Below, piece by piece: positions 50,970-60,086 of a stretch of DNA of 64,000 bases (positions are counted from its first letter, which is position 1; each line of letters opens with the position of its first letter). The position numbers and the translations under genes are program-made. This DNA comes from SOJA01 sp964598485. GTDB taxonomy: Archaea; Thermoproteota; Bathyarchaeia; Bathyarchaeales; Bathycorpusculaceae. The notes under the pieces were generated by a model. The model had not been told where the DNA came from. It did not search any database and worked only from the letters and a program-made list of their open reading frames with translations. The stretch is taken from assembly GCA_964598485.1 (NCBI GenBank), contig CAZRCD010000011.1, positions 1 through 64,000 on the forward strand, given 5' to 3'.

Positions 50970-50981
50970 AAGGGCATACAA

Positions 50982-51908
50982 ATGGTTAACATACCATACT
51001 ATCCGGGCTGTGCTGTCCAAACAACAGCCAGAAACTACGCGATTTCAGGCATAGCAGTTGCCAAAAAATTGGGAATAGAACTGGTTGAACTGCCGAAATG
51101 GAATTGCTGTGGAGTTTTTCCATATCTAGCAACTGACGATCTGATGCGGCACTTGGCTCCAATAAGAAATCTCATACACGTACAAGAAATGAACAAAAGT
51201 GGAATTGTGCAAAACGAAAACCGCGTTATCACATTTTGCTCCATGTGCTATCACACGCTTAAAGAAGTCAACCTATTCTTGAAAGACACGGAAAAAATGG
51301 AAAAAATAAACACTTTTCTTGAAAGGGAAAAAGAATTTGTAGGCGGAGTTAAAGAAGGCTACAAAGGTGGAGTAGAAGCTTTAGACTTTCTTGAAGTTCT
51401 AAGAGACATGGTAGGATATGACAGAATAGCAAAAGAAGTGAAAAAGCCGCTTAAAGGTTTGAAAGTGGCACCTTATTACGGTTGCCTCGTTTTGAGACCG
51501 AGAGAAATAGGCATAGATGACCCGGAAAACCCAACAGTTTTAGAAGATATCTTGGAAGCCTTAGGCGCGGAGGTTATTGATAACCCAAACAGAACGCAGT
51601 GTTGTGGCAGTTATCACACGGTTGATAGAAAAGACATAGTTGCAAAGCTAACTTACGACAACTTAATCTATCCGATAAGAAATGGCGCAGAAGTCATCGT
51701 CACATGTTGTCCACTTTGCACTTTCAATTTGGATTTCAGACAAAAAGAAGCAAGAAAACTCCACAGAGACTTAAAAGAAATACCAGTAATGTATTACACA
51801 CAGCTCATGGCAATAGCCTTTGGGTTGGATAAACAATTTTATGGTGTTGACCTTGATTTACATCATGTTGATCCGAAACCGTTGCTTAAAGCTAAAAATC
51901 TTTATTAG
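50982..51908 (+). CDS. hdrB: HdrB, heterodisulfide reductase catalytic subunit
   Basis: A 308-residue HdrB with two CCG domains, each holding a non-cubane iron-sulfur cluster. The first: YPGCAVQTTARNY, WNCCGVFPY and CSMCYHTL. The second: YYGCLVLRPREIG, RTQCCGSYH and TCCPLCTFNLD. All ligands are present, so it should be active. In methanogens HdrB cleaves CoM-S-S-CoB. No mcr genes are in the window, so the physiological disulfide is open. Confidence 0.93.
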   Translation: MVNIPYYPGCAVQTTARNYAISGIAVAKKLGIELVELPKWNCCGVFPYLATDDLMRHLAPIRNLIHVQEMNKSGIVQNENRVITFCSMCYHTLKEVNLFLKDTEKMEKINTFLEREKEFVGGVKEGYKGGVEALDFLEVLRDMVGYDRIAKEVKKPLKGLKVAPYYGCLVLRPREIGIDDPENPTVLEDILEALGAEVIDNPNRTQCCGSYHTVDRKDIVAKLTYDNLIYPIRNGAEVIVTCCPLCTFNLDFRQKEARKLHRDLKEIPVMYYTQLMAIAFGLDKQFYGVDLDLHHVDPKPLLKAKNLY

Positions 51909-51960
51909 AAGGCTGATAAAAGTGCTATCTCCTCATGATTATTTGAGCTCGGTGTGAAAA

Positions 51961-52656
51961 ATGAGTGAAGGAAAACAAGAGGAAAAGGATAAGGTTCGAA
52001 TATACATAATGGGGCGAGAGTACAGGGTTCCAACAGGCTTAACGATCATGGAAGCCATGGAGTATGCAGGTTACAGATTCATAAGGGGCTGTGGTTGTCG
52101 AGGAGGCTTCTGCGGGGCTTGCGCAACAGTTTACAGAATAAAAGGTGACTACAAACTGAGGATGGACCTCGCATGTCAAAAGGTTGTAGAGGACGGAATG
52201 TGTCTTGTGCAGCTTCCGTTCACACCCGCCGAGAAATCACTCTATGACATAAAAGAATTAAGTCCGTCAGCGAACGTGCTTCTGGAGTACTACCCCGAAA
52301 TCGCGAAATGTGTTAGCTGCAACACCTGCACAAAGGCATGCCCACAAGACCTAGAAGTCATGGATTTTGTTCAAGCCGCCATCAGAGGAGACATAGAACA
52401 AGTAGCTAAACTATCATTTGACTGCATCATGTGCGGCTTATGTGCAATGAGATGCCCAGCAGAAATCGTACCATACAACATGGCCCTACTAGCGAGAAGA
52501 CTGTACGGAAAGTACACCATGCCAAAGGCAAAGCATGTTGAAGAGAGGATAAAGGAAGTAGAAGAAGGTAAATTCGACGGGGAGATAGACAGATTCGTCA
52601 AAATGAGTTTAGAAGAACTGAAAGAAGAATACAGAAAGAGGGAGATTATAGAATAA
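51961..52656 (+). CDS. Fumarate reductase/succinate dehydrogenase-type iron-sulfur subunit (TfrB-like N-half)
   Basis: A 231-residue electron-transfer subunit. A [2Fe-2S] site is in FIRGCGCRGGFCGACATVYR with a fourth Cys in LRMDLACQK. A 4Fe-4S pair follows: CVSCNTCTKACPQDL and CIMCGLCAMRCPAEI. It matches the N-terminal part of methanogen TfrB, which carries a C-terminal HdrB-like half; here hdrB is a separate gene next door. Its stop overlaps the next start by one base (TAATG). Confidence 0.88.
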   Translation: MSEGKQEEKDKVRIYIMGREYRVPTGLTIMEAMEYAGYRFIRGCGCRGGFCGACATVYRIKGDYKLRMDLACQKVVEDGMCLVQLPFTPAEKSLYDIKELSPSANVLLEYYPEIAKCVSCNTCTKACPQDLEVMDFVQAAIRGDIEQVAKLSFDCIMCGLCAMRCPAEIVPYNMALLARRLYGKYTMPKAKHVEERIKEVEEGKFDGEIDRFVKMSLEELKEEYRKREIIE

Positions 52657-54320
52657 TGGAAAAAATGGTAAGAGGCTATACGGAGAGCATGCAAAAATTC
52701 ATAGAACTCGTGGAGAAGACAAGAGACGAAAGACTGAAACATGTGATGGCTGAATCCTACAGATTTCTAACCCTTGAAGAAAGACAAGAACTGCTACAGA
52801 AATATCATCCTGACTACAAGGCAGAAGGAAAAAGGCCTCTGACAATCGGACCGAACAAGGGTGATTCGGTGTCACATGAGGTTGCAGATATACTTGAGGC
52901 GCATCCAGCAGTGAAACCTGAAGACGTAGACTTATCTCGCATAGACTATGACGTAGACATCCTGATAATTGGCAGTGGCGGAGCTGGGTTAGCTGCTGCT
53001 CTTTGGGCTTATTACAGTGGAGCAAGTTCTGAAAGCATGCTAATTGCAACTAAGCTGAGGCTTGGAGACGCTAACTCAAAGATGTCTCAGTTCGGCATCC
53101 AAGCGGCTGACAGACCTGAAGACACGCCAATGACGCACTACTTGGACATCTTGGGAGCTGGGGGATTTGTTAATGACCGTGAAATGGTGAGAACCATGGT
53201 CATGGAGGCTCCTATGATAATAAAGTGGCACGAAGAGCTGGGAGTCATGTTTGATAGAGAGCCTGATGGTTCCATGGTTGAGAAGATCGGAGGAGCCCTG
53301 TGTCGGAAAAGGTTGCATTTCTGCAAGGATTACACGGGCTTAGAAATAATGCGGAACTTGATGGATGAAGCCCAAAACATAGGAATACCCATTCTAGAGT
53401 TTTCACCCGCAATAGAACTCACCATGGATGACAACGATCAGGTCGCCGGAGCAGTTCTCTGGAACATGGAAACAAGTGAATATCACATAGTGAGAGCAAA
53501 ATCAACGATTTTAACCACTGGCGGCTTCGGAAGACTACACATACAAGGCTTCGCAACAACAAACCACTACGGAGCAACAGCCGACGGAGTTGTCCTTGCT
53601 TACCGAGTAGGCGCTAAACTAAGAGACATAGACTCAGTTCAATACCACCCAACAGGTGCAGCTTATCCAGAAGCAATAGTTGGTCTGCTGTGCACCGAAA
53701 AACTCAGAGGGATGGGAGCCCAACCCGTAAATAAAAACGGTGAACTATTTGTTAACCCTCTAGAACCCAGGGACGTAGAAGCCTCAACAATCATTAGAGA
53801 ATGTTACGAAAGAAACAACGGAATTATAACACCTGCGGGGATGAGAGGCGTTTGGCTCGACACACCCATGATAGAGGCAATAAACGGTGAAGGCGCCATA
53901 CAAAAGAACTTCCCAGCCATGTTCAGACAGTTCAACCGTCAAGAAATAGACATGAAAGTGGATCCAATCCTCGTTTTCCCAACACTACACTACCAGAACG
54001 GAGGCATAATCATAAACTTGAAAACCGAAACCGTAGTTCCGGGATTGTTCGCAGCAGGAGAGGTAACAGGCGGCCTCCACGGAAGAAACAGGCTAGCCGG
54101 AAACTCATGGATGGAACTCCAAGTGTTCGGAAGAAGAGCAGGGATAAACGCTGCAAAACATGCCAAAAATGCTAAAATCGGCAAACTAACGTTAGGTCAC
54201 GTAACAAAATACGAAAAAATGCTGAAAGAAGCAGGAGTAGAAACTGACAGAAAAGCACCAATTCTGCTACCAGAATATAGAGGAGAAAAAGTACTCTCAA
54301 GAGCACTAGACATCTTCTAA
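52656..54320 (+). CDS. Fumarate reductase/succinate dehydrogenase-type flavoprotein (TfrA-like)
   Basis: A 554-residue flavoprotein. FAD binds at VDILIIGSGGAGLAAALWAY; substrate-loop regions are TTGGFGRLHIQGF, DSVQYHPTGAAYPEAI and GGLHGRNRLAGNSWMELQVFG. At the place where membrane SdhA/FrdA have SHTVAAxGG, with the flavinylated His, this protein has NSKMSQFGIQAA, so FAD should be non-covalent. An N-terminal extension of about 95 residues precedes the FAD loop. No membrane anchor gene follows. A soluble thiol:fumarate-reductase-type role is likely. Confidence 0.88.
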   Translation: MEKMVRGYTESMQKFIELVEKTRDERLKHVMAESYRFLTLEERQELLQKYHPDYKAEGKRPLTIGPNKGDSVSHEVADILEAHPAVKPEDVDLSRIDYDVDILIIGSGGAGLAAALWAYYSGASSESMLIATKLRLGDANSKMSQFGIQAADRPEDTPMTHYLDILGAGGFVNDREMVRTMVMEAPMIIKWHEELGVMFDREPDGSMVEKIGGALCRKRLHFCKDYTGLEIMRNLMDEAQNIGIPILEFSPAIELTMDDNDQVAGAVLWNMETSEYHIVRAKSTILTTGGFGRLHIQGFATTNHYGATADGVVLAYRVGAKLRDIDSVQYHPTGAAYPEAIVGLLCTEKLRGMGAQPVNKNGELFVNPLEPRDVEASTIIRECYERNNGIITPAGMRGVWLDTPMIEAINGEGAIQKNFPAMFRQFNRQEIDMKVDPILVFPTLHYQNGGIIINLKTETVVPGLFAAGEVTGGLHGRNRLAGNSWMELQVFGRRAGINAAKHAKNAKIGKLTLGHVTKYEKMLKEAGVETDRKAPILLPEYRGEKVLSRALDIF

Positions 54321-54439
54321 ACACAGTCTTTTCTCTATTTTTCACGACTGAAATCTGAAAACATCTTCGGAAACCAGAAAAACCAAAAATGCAATCTCAG
54401 TGTTTTCCCAAACAATTTCAAAGCCATTTCTGAGGGTAC

Positions 54440-54482
54440 CTGTTCCGCATGGGTTCGTGAGTTCGAAACCTCCGTTCTCGCA
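54440..54482 (+). other. tRNA-like 3' fragment (possible relic or old attachment site)
   Basis: The 43 bases contain GAGTTCGAAACC, a T-arm with the invariant TTCGA loop (54462-54468), followed by GTTCTCGCA as an acceptor-like 3' strand. The T stem pairs poorly (GTGAG with CCTCC), and no matching 5' acceptor (CGAGAAC) or D-arm lies within 100 bases upstream. So this is not a functional tRNA gene; it may be the 3' end left by an integration event, or chance. Confidence 0.25.
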
Positions 54483-54503
54483 ATAGGCGGGCAAGAGTAG
54501 TAC

Positions 54504-54977
54504 TTATCTGAGGATTTGTTTGGCAATTTTCGTTCCGTATTCTTGACACATTTTGCTGACTTCTTCCTCTTTGTCACCTGATGCCCTTATGATTCCGCCA
54601 ACCATCTTTAATTTATGATGGAAGCCAAGCGTTAACTCCAACATCCTAACGCAATCTTTGCCATCTCTACGTGTTCCTGCAGATGTAAAGCATCCACCAA
54701 TCTTGCCCCTCAGTTGATGCTCCTTTCTGTAGAGGGTTATTGACTCGTCGATAAGCTTCTTCACCTGCCATGCTACATTGCTGAAATAAGTGGGAGACCC
54801 CATCACGATTCCGTCAGCTTCAGCCAAGTCGCTAAGCTCACATTCCTCAACGCTTTTTACCTGCACATTAACTCCTAACTGTTCAGCTCCTTTGCCGATC
54901 TCCTCAGCCATCCTTTTGGTATTACCAGTTCCAGTGTAATATACGACAAGTAATCGTTTAGCAGCCAACTTTTTCAC
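54504..54977 (-). CDS. Flavodoxin-family FMN protein (copy 2)
   Basis: A 157-residue flavodoxin: LLVVYYTGTGNTKRMAEEIG forms the FMN phosphate loop, GIVMGSPTYFSNVAWQVKKLID and GCFTSAGTRRDGKDCVRML the other two loops. It is related to the protein at 30573 but has the more classical TGTGNT loop. It lies convergent to the fumarate-reductase-type gene and could supply its electrons or those of Hdr; this is inferred from position only. Confidence 0.88.
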   Translation of the reverse strand: MKKLAAKRLLVVYYTGTGNTKRMAEEIGKGAEQLGVNVQVKSVEECELSDLAEADGIVMGSPTYFSNVAWQVKKLIDESITLYRKEHQLRGKIGGCFTSAGTRRDGKDCVRMLELTLGFHHKLKMVGGIIRASGDKEEEVSKMCQEYGTKIAKQILR

Positions 54978-55129
54978 CTACCTCAAGATATACATGAATC
55001 TATGCTCATGCAAGCTATAGCTTTTTTTGTATTTGTCATCATCGTTTTTCGTGTTTACAAGCAACAGCCCAAAAGATGTTTTAATAGAGTCAAATACAAT
55101 AGGGATGTAAGTTGAAGGAAAGAGTTAGA

Positions 55130-56161
55130 ATGAGAAAAGTGAAGGTTGCCTTATATGGAATAGGCGCCATTGGCAGTATAATTGCGAATTTCCTATTGGA
55201 AAAAGAAGGAGTAAGCATAGTCGGCGCGATTGACATAGCTAAAGATAAAGTTGGCAAAGATTTAGGTGAAGTCTTAGGCTCAAACAGAAAACTCGGAGTA
55301 AAAGTTTCAGACAACATTGACTCTGCACTTTCAAAGGTTAAAGCGGACATTGCTGTTCATGCAACTTCAACCTTTCTTAAAGACACTTATCCGCAGATAG
55401 CCTCAATCGTGAAACACGGCGTTAACGTTGTATCCACATGTGAAGAACTCTCGTATCCATATCTTACTGAACCTAAACTTGCAACTGAGCTTGACGTGCT
55501 TGCCAAAAAACACAATGTAACAGTTTTAGGAACAGGCATAAACCCAGGCTTCTTAATGGACACTCTTGTAATCACACTTACTGCAGTTTGCCAAAAAATC
55601 GAAAAAATTAAGGCTGTAAGAGTTATGAACGCCGCCACAAGACGTTTACCATTCCAGAAGAAAATAGGTGCTGGTTTGACGGTTGAAGAATTCAAAAGGA
55701 GAATTGAAAGCAGACAAATTACTGGGCATGTGGGACTCAAACAGTCTATTGTGATGATTGCTGATGCTTTAAAATGGAATCTTGACAAAATAATGGCTGA
55801 AAGCGTCGAGCCAGTAATTGCCAAAAAACCAGTTGAAAGCGCAGGTATAAAAGTTAGAGCTGGAGAAGTTGCTGGTTTGAGACAGAGAGCAAAAGGGATA
55901 ATGAAGAATAAAGAAGCCATTTTTTTAGATATCCAAGCATACATTGGTGCTGAAGAAGAATATGACGCTGTAACAATTGAAGGTGTTCCAAATGTTAAGC
56001 AGAGGATTCAGCCATGCGTTCACGGCGACAAAGGCACAATAGCGATGATTGTTAATTCAATCCCAAAAGTAATCAGTGCTCCAGCAGGCTTACTTACAAT
56101 GAAAGATTTGCCAGTTCCATCAGCAGCCTTAGAAGACATGCGTAAATACGTAAAAACGTGA
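55130..56161 (+). CDS. 2,4-diaminopentanoate dehydrogenase-like NAD(P) protein
   Basis: A protein of about 343 residues. The N-terminal Rossmann domain has VALYGIGAIGSIIANFLLEK and the C-terminal domain is of dihydrodipicolinate-reductase type (VVSTCEELSYPYL, LGTGINPGFLMDTL). This matches the Ord/2,4-diaminopentanoate dehydrogenase family of ornithine fermentation, though many homologues sit with hydantoinase genes, as here. I prefer ATG 55130 (GAAGGAAAG upstream); TTG 55112 is also possible. The hyuA-like gene begins 26 bases after its stop. Confidence 0.82.
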   Translation: MRKVKVALYGIGAIGSIIANFLLEKEGVSIVGAIDIAKDKVGKDLGEVLGSNRKLGVKVSDNIDSALSKVKADIAVHATSTFLKDTYPQIASIVKHGVNVVSTCEELSYPYLTEPKLATELDVLAKKHNVTVLGTGINPGFLMDTLVITLTAVCQKIEKIKAVRVMNAATRRLPFQKKIGAGLTVEEFKRRIESRQITGHVGLKQSIVMIADALKWNLDKIMAESVEPVIAKKPVESAGIKVRAGEVAGLRQRAKGIMKNKEAIFLDIQAYIGAEEEYDAVTIEGVPNVKQRIQPCVHGDKGTIAMIVNSIPKVISAPAGLLTMKDLPVPSAALEDMRKYVKT

Positions 56162-56186
56162 AAACGGTTGTGTAGCGTGTTAGCAA

Positions 56187-58280
56187 TTGACGAAGTATCG
56201 AGTAGCCATAGACATTGGCGGAACCTTCACGGATTTGGTTGCGCTAAATGAGAAAAACGGAAAAATATTAAACATAAAGGTGCCTTCAACCCCAAGGGAA
56301 CCAGCAAAAGCTGTCATCAAAGCTTTCCAAGAATTTCTAAGAAAAACAAACAACACAGACGTTTCAGTTATTGTTCACGCCACAACTATCGCTACGAACG
56401 CCTTGCTAGGTCAACTAAACCTAGAATTACCGAAAACAGCGCTCGTAGCAACGAAGGGTTTCCGTGACGTAATTGAAATCGGCAGACAACGCCGCCACGA
56501 ACTCTACAATCTTTTCATACAAAAACCACGAACATTGATTCCACGAAGACTCCGCTTTGAAGTTGAAGAACGCACAGGACCAAAAGGTGAAATTCTGACA
56601 CCGCTCAACAAGAATCAACTAGAAAGTTTGGCGAAACAACTAGAAAACGAAAATGTCAGGTCTGTCGCGGTTGCTCTACTTTTCTCTTACATAAATCAAA
56701 AACACGAACGCGAAATCGGAAAAATACTAAACAAATCGTTGCCGAAAACTTACGTTTCTCTTTCATCGGAAATCGCGCCAGAATATAGAGAATATGAACG
56801 AACAAGCACAGCGGTCGTTAATGCAGTTTTGATGCCCATAGTATCCAGTTACCTCGATGATTTGAAAAGAAAAATCAGAAAACTACGGGTGAAGGCTCCA
56901 TTATGCATAATGCAATCAGACGGAGGAATAGCCACAAAAACCGTTGTTTCAAAAAAGCCTGTGAGCATGGTTGAATCAGGTCCAGCAGCAGGAGTCATAG
57001 CCTCAGCCTTTTATGGAAAGGCACTTGGAATAGAGAACATCTTAAGTTTTGACATGGGCGGAACCACAGCCAAAGCCGGAGCCATAAAAGAAGCAACACC
57101 AGAAGTTGTAAGCGAATACGAAGTCGCCGGAAAAGTCCACAGCGGAAGAGTAGTGAAAGGAAGCGGCTACCCAGTAAGATACCCATTCATCGATTTAGCT
57201 GAATGCAGCGCCGGCGGAGGAACAATCGCCTGGGTAGATCAAGGCAAAGCACTAAGAGTCGGCCCCATCAGTGCAGGCGCAGAACCGGGTCCAGCATGCT
57301 ATGGTAAAGGCGGAAAACAACCAACTATAACAGACGCCAACATTGTGCTCGGAAGACTTAACCTCAAATACATGCTCGGAGGCAAAATGAAAATCTATCC
57401 AAAACTTTCAGAAAAAGCTATTTCAAAGGAGATTTGCAGAAAAATCCAGTTAGAATTGACTGAAGCAGCATCTGGCATAATCAAAATCGCGAACTCAGCC
57501 ATGGCGAAAATTCTGAGAATTGTGTCCGTAGAGCGAGGCCACGACCCAAGAGATTTCGTTTTAATGTGTTTTGGCGGAGCCGGCCAAATGCACAGTTGCG
57601 CACTAGCCGAAGAGCTGAAAATTACAAAAATAATTGTTCCCCATAATCCAGGTTTGTTCTCTGCTCACGGATTATTAGCCGCTGATTTCAGAAACAACCT
57701 TGTAAAGGCAGTTATGAAGTTAACCGATGAGGTTGAAGCCGTTTTTCAAACGCTAGAGCTTCGAGGAGCCAAATTACTGGAAGAGCAACGTGTTCCAAAA
57801 GTGAACATGCATTTCATCCGTCAGATGGATTTGAGATATTTTGGCCAGAGCTATGAACTAACAATTCCAACATCTAAGCCATTTACCGAAAAAGTTCTTC
57901 ATCAAACAGTTGAAAACTTCCATAAAGAGCATCAAGCAGTTTATGGTTACGCAGTGAAGAGTGAACCAGTGGAATTAGTGAATGTTAAGCTCGTTGCAGT
58001 TGGCCTTGTTGAAAAACCAAAACTTAAGGAGAAGCCTCTATATAGAAAAAAGCCACTAGAAGAGGCGGTAATTGCAAAACGAAAAGTCTTTTTTGAGCAG
58101 GATAACTGTTACGTTGAAACTTCAGTTTATAGGTGGGAAAGACTGAAAGCTGGAAACGTGATTAACGGTCCAGCAGTTATTGAGCAATACGATGCTACAA
58201 CGGTTGTTTATCCATGTTGGACTGCTTCTGTGGATAGATTTGGCAACGTTGTACTTTCAATTGGGAATGGAGGGAATTAG
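56187..58280 (+). CDS. hyuA: Hydantoinase/oxoprolinase family subunit A
   Basis: A 697-residue subunit with the ASKHA actin-like ATPase fold: VAIDIGGTFTDLVALNEK at the N-terminus, the second phosphate loop LSFDMGGTTAKAGAI, and AECSAGGGTIAWVD and GAEPGPACYGKGG in between. With subunit B it hydrolyses N-methylhydantoin or 5-oxoproline with ATP, or carboxylates ketones in the acetophenone carboxylase branch. The start is TTG. Subunit B begins two bases after the stop. Confidence 0.9.
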   Translation: MTKYRVAIDIGGTFTDLVALNEKNGKILNIKVPSTPREPAKAVIKAFQEFLRKTNNTDVSVIVHATTIATNALLGQLNLELPKTALVATKGFRDVIEIGRQRRHELYNLFIQKPRTLIPRRLRFEVEERTGPKGEILTPLNKNQLESLAKQLENENVRSVAVALLFSYINQKHEREIGKILNKSLPKTYVSLSSEIAPEYREYERTSTAVVNAVLMPIVSSYLDDLKRKIRKLRVKAPLCIMQSDGGIATKTVVSKKPVSMVESGPAAGVIASAFYGKALGIENILSFDMGGTTAKAGAIKEATPEVVSEYEVAGKVHSGRVVKGSGYPVRYPFIDLAECSAGGGTIAWVDQGKALRVGPISAGAEPGPACYGKGGKQPTITDANIVLGRLNLKYMLGGKMKIYPKLSEKAISKEICRKIQLELTEAASGIIKIANSAMAKILRIVSVERGHDPRDFVLMCFGGAGQMHSCALAEELKITKIIVPHNPGLFSAHGLLAADFRNNLVKAVMKLTDEVEAVFQTLELRGAKLLEEQRVPKVNMHFIRQMDLRYFGQSYELTIPTSKPFTEKVLHQTVENFHKEHQAVYGYAVKSEPVELVNVKLVAVGLVEKPKLKEKPLYRKKPLEEAVIAKRKVFFEQDNCYVETSVYRWERLKAGNVINGPAVIEQYDATTVVYPCWTASVDRFGNVVLSIGNGGN

Positions 58281-58282
58281 AA

Positions 58283-60010
58283 TTGTCATTAGATTCGATA
58301 ACGGTTGAGGTCATAAAGGGAGCTTTGACCTATGCAGCAGAAGAAATGGGAATAGTTCTTCGAAACTCAGCATACTCGCCTAACATTAAGGAGCGAATGG
58401 ACTTTTCATGCACCCTCTTCGACCACAAAAAACGTTTGGCAGCGCAAGCAGAACACATCCCAGTTCACTTAGGTTCAATGCAACTAGCCGCCCAAAAAGG
58501 TCTAGAGAAGTTTAGAGGAAAACTTGGAAACGGTGACATGATACTGTTCAACGATCCATACATCAGCGGAACCCACCTGCCAGACTTAACCCTAATCTGC
58601 CCAATTTTCCATGAACACAAAATTGTCGCGTATTCAGCGAATAAAGCTCATCATTCAGATGTTGGCGGAAAGGCTCCTAGAAGCATGGCTGGAGACTCCA
58701 CCGAAATATACCAAGAAGGTATTATCATTCCGCCAGTGAAGTTCGTTAAAAGGACAAGCATTGACAAGGAAATCGCAAGCATACTTCTAAGCAATATCAG
58801 GACGCCTGAAATCAGATTAGGCGATTTAAGGGCGCAAATGGCTGCGAATCTCCTCGGCAAAAAACGTGTTCTAGAACTCGTTGATAGATATGGCGTGGAA
58901 ACTTTGCATAGAGCCATGGAAGAAATTATGAATTATTCTGAACGGCGAATGCGAATTGAGATAAGTAAAATGCCTAAGGGAAGCTTTTCAGCGGAAGACT
59001 ACCTTGAAAACACGGGAACAAGCAACAAGAAAGTCAAGATGAAAGTCAAAGTAACCATCAAGAAAAACCAGGTGATCATTGACTACACGGGAACCGACAA
59101 GCAAGTAGACGGTCCAGTCAACGCTGTTCTGGGCGTAACCTTATCTGGAGTACACTATACTCTAAGATGTTTGACAGATCCGACCATACCAATGAACGAC
59201 GGATGCTACAGACCAGTAGAAATCCACGTACCCGAAGGAACATTAATGAACCCTACTCCACCAGCACCAGTAGCTGGAGGCAACGTGGAAACTTCTCAAA
59301 GAAACGTGGACGTACTGCTAAAAGCCTTTGCCCAAATACTTCCAGAAAAAGTTTGCGCAGCATGCCAGGGAACAATGAACAACATTGCGGTGGGCGGAAT
59401 AAACCCAGAAAACCGGAAACATTGGACCTTTTACGAAACAACAGCTGGAGGGTTCGGAGGTAGAAATGGAATAGACGGGGTAGATGCAATACACACGCAT
59501 ATGACAAACACGATGAATACACCTATCGAGGCAATAGAAACCGTCTATCCGATACGCTTTCTTAAATATGAATTACGCGAAAACAGCGGAGGCCCAGGAA
59601 AGTGGAGAGGCGGAGTGGGCTTAGAAAGAAGTTGGATGTTGCTGGCTTCTTCAGCTACTCTTTCCGTGCTTGCCGAGAGAACAAAGATATCGCCATGGGG
59701 ATTATACGGAGGAAAAAACGGAGCCAAAGGTGAATACTACATCATAAAGCCGAACGGAAAGCGAATAAAGCTAAAGTCCAAATGCACAGTCAAAATTGAG
59801 AAAGGCGACATTTTCGTTGTAAGAACACCGGGTGGGGGAGGTTATGGAAATCCGATGGAAAGAGAACCAAAACGTGTGCTTCACGATGTGTTAAATGGAC
59901 TTGTTCCCTTGGAGGCGGCTAAAAAAGATTATGGAGTAGCGATAGACCCCGTCACCATGAAGATTAATTGGAAATCCACCCAACTGGTTAGAGCAAAGCA
60001 GAAAACATAG
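58283..60010 (+). CDS. hyuB: Hydantoinase/oxoprolinase family subunit B
   Basis: A 575-residue subunit. Conserved parts: SPNIKERMDFSCTLFDHKKR, LFNDPYISGTHLPDLTLICP, HHSDVGGKAPRSMAGDSTEI, GGNVETSQRNVDVLLKAF, GGFGGRNGIDGVDAIHTHMT and TPGGGGYGNPMEREP near the end. The start is TTG preceded by GGAGGGAATT, which settles it. The dehydrogenase-hyuA-hyuB order suggests one pathway for a cyclic amide or an amino-acid derivative. Confidence 0.92.
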   Translation: MSLDSITVEVIKGALTYAAEEMGIVLRNSAYSPNIKERMDFSCTLFDHKKRLAAQAEHIPVHLGSMQLAAQKGLEKFRGKLGNGDMILFNDPYISGTHLPDLTLICPIFHEHKIVAYSANKAHHSDVGGKAPRSMAGDSTEIYQEGIIIPPVKFVKRTSIDKEIASILLSNIRTPEIRLGDLRAQMAANLLGKKRVLELVDRYGVETLHRAMEEIMNYSERRMRIEISKMPKGSFSAEDYLENTGTSNKKVKMKVKVTIKKNQVIIDYTGTDKQVDGPVNAVLGVTLSGVHYTLRCLTDPTIPMNDGCYRPVEIHVPEGTLMNPTPPAPVAGGNVETSQRNVDVLLKAFAQILPEKVCAACQGTMNNIAVGGINPENRKHWTFYETTAGGFGGRNGIDGVDAIHTHMTNTMNTPIEAIETVYPIRFLKYELRENSGGPGKWRGGVGLERSWMLLASSATLSVLAERTKISPWGLYGGKNGAKGEYYIIKPNGKRIKLKSKCTVKIEKGDIFVVRTPGGGGYGNPMEREPKRVLHDVLNGLVPLEAAKKDYGVAIDPVTMKINWKSTQLVRAKQKT

Positions 60011-60086
60011 TAACTTAATTGGAGAGCTTACATTACAATCTGCAAAGTGTTATTAAGCATTCCATGAAAATAATATAAGAACGGAG

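Noticed and set aside
48078..54320. Evidence for methanogenesis from HdrABC
   Set aside because: HdrABC also occurs in acetogens, sulfate reducers and non-methanogenic archaea, and no mcr, mtr or related genes are present in the window.
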